DNA of 45,738 bases from Alphaproteobacteria bacterium. Its GTDB lineage: Bacteria; Pseudomonadota; Alphaproteobacteria; Micropepsales; Micropepsaceae. Shown one piece after another: positions 41,359-45,738 of this stretch. The notes under the pieces were generated by a model. It was given only the letters and a program-made list of their open reading frames with translations. It had not been told where the DNA came from and ran no database searches. The stretch lies in assembly GCA_947482125.1 (NCBI GenBank), contig CANKIV010000002.1, positions 1 to 45,738 on the forward strand, in the 5' to 3' direction. Within the stretch, counting starts at the first letter, position 1, and each line of letters begins with the position of its first letter. A program made the position numbers and the translations under genes.

Positions 41359-42058
41359 AGTCGGAGGCTGCCTTCAATTCGGCCTTGGCCGCCTGGGGCA
41401 GACCCGGCGTGGCGGCGGCGTAAAGCGACTTGGTCGCCTCAACCACATGCACCCCGCCGATGGCGGGAAAGAGTTTCGCGCCCACTTTTTCCCAGCCCGC
41501 GCCACTGCGGGTGATGGTGGTGAGCGGCGGCGCATACAGCGCCCGCTCCCAGCGGCAAGGCTGGAACAGCGCGCCTTTCAGAATCCCGTCCAGCTCCATT
41601 TTCGAAAAGGGGCGTCCCTGGCCGAAAGGCGAGCGGTCAATCTGCGCCCACAGGCTGGCGCGGTTGGGCGCCACCAGCAGGATGCGCCCCTCCGGCGCCA
41701 GCACCCGCCAAAGCTGGCGCAGCAGCGGCCTGAGGCTTTCGGCGCCTTCCAGCCCATGCACGATCAGGATGCGATCGAAGAAGACGTCGGGAAACGGCAA
41801 GGACTCTTCCTCGCACAACAGGGCGGCATTCCTGCCCTGCGGCCAGGTGATGACACCCAGATGGGACGGCATGGCGGCGATGGCGCGCTCGGCATCGGCG
41901 AAGGCGCGCAGATAGGGAACAGCAAAGCCGTAACCCAGCAACCGGCGGCCTTTCATGTCGGGCCAGAAATTCTTGATCTGGCGCAGGATGGTGCGCCGCG
42001 CCAGCTGCCCCAGCGGGGCATGGTAGAAATCGGCCAGTTCACGCACATCCTGCGGCAT
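41333..42058 (-). CDS. Class I SAM-dependent methyltransferase, unknown substrate
   Basis: 241 residues. The motifs GRRLLGYGFAVPYLRAF (glycine-poor variant of the SAM loop), ALLCEEESLPFPDVFFDRILIVHGLEGAESLRPLLRQLWRVLAPEGRILLVAPN and the post-motif region match the Methyltransf_11 type. It is commonly found beside gloB in alphaproteobacteria. The SAM loop lacks the usual GxGxG, so its catalytic competence is not certain. The gene tail overlaps metW by 26 bases on the opposite strand. The start at 42058 is a convincing ATG close to the gloB promoter region. Confidence 0.83.
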   Translation of the reverse strand: MPQDVRELADFYHAPLGQLARRTILRQIKNFWPDMKGRRLLGYGFAVPYLRAFADAERAIAAMPSHLGVITWPQGRNAALLCEEESLPFPDVFFDRILIVHGLEGAESLRPLLRQLWRVLAPEGRILLVAPNRASLWAQIDRSPFGQGRPFSKMELDGILKGALFQPCRWERALYAPPLTTITRSGAGWEKVGAKLFPAIGGVHVVEATKSLYAAATPGLPQAAKAELKAASDFNFSSEGK

Positions 42059-42136
42059 GGCGCCGATTAAACCCTTTCCCGGCGGTTGTTCATAGATACG
42101 TCTCTGCTAGTCTTCACGCCGCTCAAGGAGACGTGC

Positions 42137-42898
42137 ATGCCCGCCCCGGTCGAAATCGAAGTTGTTTCCTGCCTATCCGACAATTACGCCTATCTGGTGA
42201 AGACGGGCGATGTCTGCGCCGTGGTCGACCCGTCCGAGCCGGAGCCGGTCAAGGCGGCGCTGGCGCGGCGCGGCTGGAAGCTCACCCATATCCTCAACAC
42301 CCACCATCACCTGGACCACACCGGCGGCAATCTGGCGTTGAAGGCGGAAACCGGCGCGGTGGTGGTCGGGCCGGCCAAGGACGCGGCGCGCATTCCCGGC
42401 CTGGACAGCGGCGTGGAGGAAGGTTCGGACTGGGAATTGGGCGGCCACAAGGTGCAGGTGCTGGAAGTGCCGGCCCATACACGCGGCGCCATCACCTTTG
42501 TGATCGACGGCAACGCCTTTACCGGCGACACGCTGTTCACACTGGGCTGCGGGCGATTGTTCGAAGGCGATGCGGCGATGATGTGGAAGAGCCTGTCGAA
42601 GCTGATGCGCCTGCCCGACGACACCAAAATCTGGTGCGGCCATGAATATACCCAGAGCAATGGTCGTTTCGCCCTGACGCTGGAACCCGGCAATCAGGCG
42701 CTGAAGGCGCGCATGAACGAGGTGAATATCGCGCGCGCGGCGGGCGAGCCCACCGTCCCGGCCACGCTAGGACTGGAAAAACAGACCAACCCGTTCCTCA
42801 GGCCGGACTCGGCGGAAATCCGCAAAAGCCTGGGCATGGAAAAGGAAGACACCGTCACGGTGTTCGCCGAAATCCGCGAGCGGAAGAACTCTTTTTAA
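42137..42898 (+). CDS. gloB: Hydroxyacylglutathione hydrolase (glyoxalase II)
   Basis: 253-residue binuclear metallo-beta-lactamase-fold hydrolase; splits S-lactoylglutathione to lactate and glutathione in methylglyoxal detoxification. The metal motif is THHHLDHTGGN (His56, His58, Asp60, His61). Further ligands are His159-region Asp/His in FTGDTLFTLGCGRLFEG and the GHEYT segment. The glutathione-site tail NPFLRPDS is also present. The start is the ATG at 42137, six bases after AAGGAGA. A glutathione-linked pathway agrees with the Grx4 gene elsewhere in the window. Confidence 0.96.
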   Translation: MPAPVEIEVVSCLSDNYAYLVKTGDVCAVVDPSEPEPVKAALARRGWKLTHILNTHHHLDHTGGNLALKAETGAVVVGPAKDAARIPGLDSGVEEGSDWELGGHKVQVLEVPAHTRGAITFVIDGNAFTGDTLFTLGCGRLFEGDAAMMWKSLSKLMRLPDDTKIWCGHEYTQSNGRFALTLEPGNQALKARMNEVNIARAAGEPTVPATLGLEKQTNPFLRPDSAEIRKSLGMEKEDTVTVFAEIRERKNSF

Positions 42899-42941
42899 TG
42901 TTCGCGCCGCGATGCCCTGCGGGTTCGCGGCCTCTCCGGGT

Positions 42942-43151
42942 CTAGCGTTCGGCCTTGTCGCTGTCCGAGCTGTCGAACGGCGAGGTGACGATGTCGCCGG
43001 TGGTCGAAACCGCCGAGGCGCCCGTGCGCACCACCGAGCCGCCGACACTGGCGACGGTCGAGACCGCGTCATAGGCCATGCAGCCGGACAACAGGACGGC
43101 CATGGCGGCGAAGACCGCGGCGGTGACCGGAATGCGAAGATCGGAATCCAT
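42942..43151 (-). CDS. Small lipoprotein, unknown
   Basis: 69 residues with a lipoprotein signal (MDSDLRIPVTAAVFAAMAVLLSGC; lipobox LLSGC). The short mature part is rich in Ser, Val, Thr and Gly (AYDAVSTVASVGGSVVRTGASAVSTTGDIVTSPF) and ends in an acidic tail. The repeated V.T...SV.G..V.TG pattern looks like a glycine-zipper-like amphipathic segment that may sit on a membrane. No clear ribosome site beyond GGGG. It stands alone between gloB and the TIGR02466 gene. Confidence 0.75.
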   Translation of the reverse strand: MDSDLRIPVTAAVFAAMAVLLSGCMAYDAVSTVASVGGSVVRTGASAVSTTGDIVTSPFDSSDSDKAER

Positions 43152-43225
43152 GAACTGCCCCACTTGCCTTGTTATTTGCAGGCAGCTTAGCTGGTGAAGA
43201 GCCAATAAACCCTAAACGGGGAACC

Positions 43226-43822
43226 ATGTCCGACGCGCTTTTTGTCACCAGACTGCACCGCGGCCGTATCAGCGTGGCACAGGACCTTGAAAAGACCTGC
43301 CTGGGCATAGCCGCCGAGGACAAGGCCGGGCAGCGCTGGGCCAGGGAGCACGGCTATGGCGGCTACACCTCCTATGCCTCGCTGAACGACCTCACCACCC
43401 GCGCCAGCGTCTTCGCGGCCCTGGAAAAGGCCATCGCCAAGCAGGTCGCCGCCTTCGCCCGCGAGCTGCAGTTCGACATGGGCGGGCGCAAGCTTCGCCT
43501 CGACAGTCTCTGGATCAATGTGATGGAAAAGGGCGCCATCCATGCCCCCCATATCCATCCCCATTCGGTGATCAGCGGCACCTATTATGTGACGGTGCCG
43601 CCCAAGTCCGGCGCCATCCGCTTCGAGGACCCGCGCTTGCCGATGCTGATGGCCGCGCCGCCCAAGAAGAAGACGGCGCGCCCGGAAAACCGCAGCTTCG
43701 TGGACGTTAGCCCCAAGCCCGGCATGCTGCTGCTGTGGGAAAGCTGGCTGCGCCATGGCGTCGAGCCCAACGCGGCGCGGGGGCAGCGGATTTCCATCAG
43801 CTTCAACTACCGCGCGGACTGA
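43226..43822 (+). CDS. TIGR02466 family putative 2-oxoglutarate/Fe(II) oxygenase
   Basis: 198 residues. The C-terminal half has the double-stranded beta-helix pattern: HAPHIHPHSVISGTYYVTVPPKSGAIRFEDPR, then FVDVSPKPGMLLLWESWLRHGVEPNAARGQRISISFNY. The first His pair, a later His (RHGVEPN) and an Arg (QRISISFN) would be the metal and 2-oxoglutarate ligands. The function of this family is unknown. I chose the ATG at 43226 (MSDALFVTRL), preceded by GGGGAACC; the frame upstream is not coding-like. Confidence 0.83.
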   Translation: MSDALFVTRLHRGRISVAQDLEKTCLGIAAEDKAGQRWAREHGYGGYTSYASLNDLTTRASVFAALEKAIAKQVAAFARELQFDMGGRKLRLDSLWINVMEKGAIHAPHIHPHSVISGTYYVTVPPKSGAIRFEDPRLPMLMAAPPKKKTARPENRSFVDVSPKPGMLLLWESWLRHGVEPNAARGQRISISFNYRAD

Positions 43823-43879
43823 TATTCCGCTATCCGCGTCTTTGCCGTTATGATCGGCCCATTCAACGGGGAGGATATC

Positions 43880-44287
43880 ATGGAAATTTTCACCGGTTCG
43901 ATTGAACTTCAGCTTCTGTTCTGGAGCGTGGTGCTGGGCCTGGTCCAGCTGGTCATCGCCACCACCATGGCGACCAAGGACCAGGGCCTGGCGTACAACA
44001 TGTCGGCGCGCGACCTGCCAGCGCCGTCGGTCGGCAAGATCGCCGGGCGCTTCCAGCGCGCCTTCGCCAATTTCCGCGAGACCTTCGTCTATTTCGCCGT
44101 GGCGGTGATGCTGGTCACGGTGCTGGTCAAGGAAAGCGAACTCAGCGCCTGGGGGGCGCATCTCTATTTCTGGTCGCGCCTGCTCTATGTGCCGGTCTAT
44201 GCCGCGGGCATTCCGGTGCTTCGCACCCTGATCTGGACCGTGTCCATCATCGGGCTGGTGCTGGTGCTGCTGTCGATAATTGCCTAG
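43880..44287 (+). CDS. MAPEG family membrane protein
   Basis: 135 residues with four membrane helices: LQLLFWSVVLGLVQLVIATTM, FVYFAVAVMLVTVLV, YFWSRLLYVPVYAAGIPVL and TLIWTVSIIGLVLVLLSII. The MAPEG signature is visible as GRFQRAFANFRETFVYFA and WSRLLYVPVYAAGIPVLRTLIW. MAPEG proteins include glutathione transferases and peroxidases in membranes, but bacterial members are mostly uncharacterised. The ATG at 43880 follows GGGGAGGA; an upstream ATG at 43850 is less likely. Confidence 0.9.
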   Translation: MEIFTGSIELQLLFWSVVLGLVQLVIATTMATKDQGLAYNMSARDLPAPSVGKIAGRFQRAFANFRETFVYFAVAVMLVTVLVKESELSAWGAHLYFWSRLLYVPVYAAGIPVLRTLIWTVSIIGLVLVLLSIIA

Positions 44288-44299
44288 CCGAGCCGTAAC

Positions 44300-44515
44300 T
44301 CAGCCCTGGCGGCGCCGGATAATGGCGTTCAGCTTGTCGGGCAGATGCGAGACCTGATATTCGCGGTCCCAGGCCATCTTGGCTTCGCTGAGGATTTTTT
44401 CGCGCGCCTCGGGCGGCAGATGCGACCAGGCCGCCATCACGCCGGAACCCAGACGGCGCACCAGGCACTCGTCCTCGGACGGATATTTGAACTGTTTGTC
44501 TTGCACCAAAGCCAT
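44300..44515 (-). CDS. Small soluble protein, unknown family
   Basis: 71 residues starting MALVQDKQFKYPSEDECLVRRLG and ending DKLNAIIRRRQG. It has an amphipathic helical middle (AAWSHLPPEAREKILSEAKMAWD). An AAGGAAGG ribosome site lies 10 bases before the ATG. Similar short proteins are, to my recollection, widespread in alphaproteobacteria without known role. The reading frame stays open upstream for about 60 codons with a signal-like stretch (RSRLLAGLSLLLPSFFQWSYG), but without a start codon that suits, so I keep the short form. Confidence 0.72.
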   Translation of the reverse strand: MALVQDKQFKYPSEDECLVRRLGSGVMAAWSHLPPEAREKILSEAKMAWDREYQVSHLPDKLNAIIRRRQG

Positions 44516-44705
44516 GCGCTCGGTCCCTTCCTTCGAATTGTTGATGAGACCGGGCGAAGCGGGAACTTCGCGCGACGGCTTTGGAGCATCGGCGAACCCG
44601 AAGGCCTCGCCGTACGACCATTGAAAAAAGCTCGGGAGCAACAGGCTCAACCCGGCCAAAAGCCTAGACCGGATTGTGACGGTTGGGAAAAGAAAAATAC
44701 CGGGC

Positions 44706-45095
44706 CTAACGGCCCTTCTTTTTCTGGGCCTTGCGGGCGGCATAGCGCGCGTCGCGCTTGGCCTTCTGTTCCAGTTCCAGGGCCTCCATCGCCGCGACAC
44801 GTTCCTCGTGCTCGCGCTCGGCCTGGGCCTTGGCCTCGATTTCCGCCTGCTTGCGCGCGGCTTCTTCCGCGATGCGGCGCTTTTCCGCCTCGATGGCGGC
44901 CAGGCGCTTTTCCTCGGCGCGCTTGGCGGCGCGTTCCTCGCGCGCGGCGGCGATCGCCTTGCGCTCTTCGGTCTTGGATTCGAAATTGACCTTGGCGGCT
45001 TCGGCACGGAGCTTGGCCTTGGCCAGCATATCGGCGCGCGCCTTGGCGGCGGTATCCATACGGTCGTTGAACTTGGTTTCTTTAAAGCCGGCCAT
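44706..45095 (-). CDS. DUF6481 family coiled-coil protein
   Basis: 129 residues, mostly one long Ala/Glu/Arg/Lys-rich helix (about residues 40-115), almost certainly coiled coil. The N-terminal MAGFKETKFNDRMDTAAKARADMLAKAK and C-terminal KRDARYAARKAQKKKGR match DUF6481. The basic tail suggests nucleic-acid or ribosome contact, but no function is known. It lies 15 bases after panD on the same strand, so it is probably the third gene of rpoD-panD-DUF6481. Confidence 0.82.
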   Translation of the reverse strand: MAGFKETKFNDRMDTAAKARADMLAKAKLRAEAAKVNFESKTEERKAIAAAREERAAKRAEEKRLAAIEAEKRRIAEEAARKQAEIEAKAQAEREHEERVAAMEALELEQKAKRDARYAARKAQKKKGR

Positions 45096-45110
45096 ACGTG
45101 ACGTTTTCTC

Positions 45111-45485
45111 TCAGGTTTCCATGATGCGGAGGTTGGGGGCCAGCGGTCGGTTGGCGCCGTCCACCAGCAGCACGCGCGGCTGCCAGACTTTCGCCTCGGC
45201 TTCTTCCATGCGGGCATAGGCGATGATGATGACCAGGTCGTCCTTCTGGGCGAGGCGGGCAGCGGCACCGTTGATGCCGATGGTGCCCGAGCCGGCAGGC
45301 GCGGGAATGGCATAGGTCGTAAAACGGTTGCCGTTGTTGATGTTCAGCACATCGACCTGCTCATGCGGCAAAATCCCGGCGCGTTCCAGCAGCGTGCTGT
45401 CCACGCTGATCGAGCCTTCATAGTGAAGGTCGCACTGGGTCACCGTGGCGCGGTGGATCTTGCCTTTGAGCAGTGTCAGCAGCAT
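45111..45485 (-). CDS. panD: Aspartate 1-decarboxylase precursor
   Basis: 124 residues; pyruvoyl enzyme making beta-alanine for pantothenate and CoA. The self-cleavage site Gly24-Ser25 is in [10 protein letters not shown]. The start [16 protein letters not shown] and the segments [12 protein letters not shown] and [14 protein letters not shown] are conserved. Its ATG overlaps the rpoD stop (TGATG), so its translation is coupled to the housekeeping sigma factor. No panB, panC or PanZ partner is nearby. Confidence 0.95.
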   Translation of the reverse strand: MLLTLLKGKIHRATVTQCDLHYEGSISVDSTLLERAGILPHEQVDVLNINNGNRFTTYAIPAPAGSGTIGINGAAARLAQKDDLVIIIAYARMEEAEAKVWQPRVLLVDGANRPLAPNLRIMET

Positions 45486-45738
45486 CAGTTGTCCAGGAAC
45501 GACCGCAGTTTGCGCGAGCGCGACGGGTGCTTGAGCTTGCGCAGCGCCTTGGCTTCGATCTGGCGGATGCGCTCGCGGGTGACGCTGAACTGCTGGCCGA
45601 CCTCTTCCAGCGTGTGGTCGGTGTTCATGCCGATGCCAAAGCGCATGCGCAGCACGCGCTCCTCGCGCGGGGTCAGGGTCGCCAGCACGCGGGTGGTGGT
45701 TTCGCGCAGGTTCGCCTGGATGGCGGCATCGATCGGCA
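45485..45738 (-). CDS. rpoD: RNA polymerase primary sigma factor RpoD, C-terminal part (cut by window edge)
   Basis: The last 83 residues of the housekeeping sigma factor, open through the window edge. They cover region 4: [74 protein letters not shown]. The helix-turn-helix ([21 protein letters not shown]) that reads the -35 box is complete. It is the first gene of a run with panD and the DUF6481 gene. Confidence 0.98.
   Translation of the reverse strand, partial: PIDAAIQANLRETTTRVLATLTPREERVLRMRFGIGMNTDHTLEEVGQQFSVTRERIRQIEAKALRKLKHPSRSRKLRSFLDN

Overview
The window reads as a piece of chromosome from a high-GC alphaproteobacterium. The strongest evidence is a complete general stress response (GSR) locus (phyR, nepR, an EcfG-type sigma gene and a HisKA_2 sensor kinase), an arrangement known only from Alphaproteobacteria. 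The rpoD C-terminus, metX-metW, hisC-tyrC, ftsEX, a TIGR02302 protein and DUF2125/DUF6481/DUF3309 proteins agree with this. A Rhizomicrobium/Micropepsales-like organism is possible, but I cannot prove the genus from sequence alone. Coding density is very high. No stretch above about 210 bases lacks a gene, and I see no phage, insertion sequence, CRISPR array or plasmid gene.

Layout. 1-8.5 kb holds Rsm22-type methyltransferase, monothiol glutaredoxin, rpsD, a DUF6894 protein, a PepSY membrane protein, tRNA-Leu(UAA), an acetolactate-synthase-like ThDP enzyme, an FAD monooxygenase and a lone lpdA. The ThDP enzyme is preceded by a leader that looks like an attenuator: a sigma70-type promoter, a very strong Shine-Dalgarno, a 24-codon GTG-started reading frame, a C(UUCG)G hairpin with a T-rich tail, and a 16-bp tandem repeat. 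8.5-12.1 kb is the GSR core (kinase, ecfG, nepR, divergent phyR).

12.2-21.5 kb is a stress and envelope district: an ElaB/DUF883-like protein, DUF1328, DUF3309, tiny one-helix membrane proteins, a PRC-barrel-like exported protein, a stand-alone receiver, a GT2-GtrA/GT39 pair, DUF2177, an FAD oxidoreductase, a cyclopropane-fatty-acid-synthase-family enzyme and a cytochrome c. I find three exact GGAAC-N16/17-CGTT motifs here (upstream of nepR-ecfG, DUF1328 and the PRC-like gene) and near-matches before phyR and the DUF3309 operon. This implies that the core directly controls its neighbours.

21.7-30 kb is metabolic: etfBA-hbd, tlpA, and the tightly coupled argH - small lipoprotein - lysA - TIGR02302 run. 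30-34 kb is an envelope/division cluster (hpt, zinc-ribbon protein, ftsEX, ydcF-type, plsC). 34-43 kb has a class II ribonucleotide reductase, DUF2125, tyrC-hisC facing metX-metW, a methyltransferase and gloB. 43-45.7 kb has a small lipoprotein, a TIGR02466 protein, a MAPEG protein, two small proteins of unknown role, panD and the end of rpoD.

The most novel-looking items are the leader upstream of the ThDP enzyme and the cluster of tiny, apparently GSR-controlled membrane proteins around 12-18 kb. Everything else is ordinary core genome.
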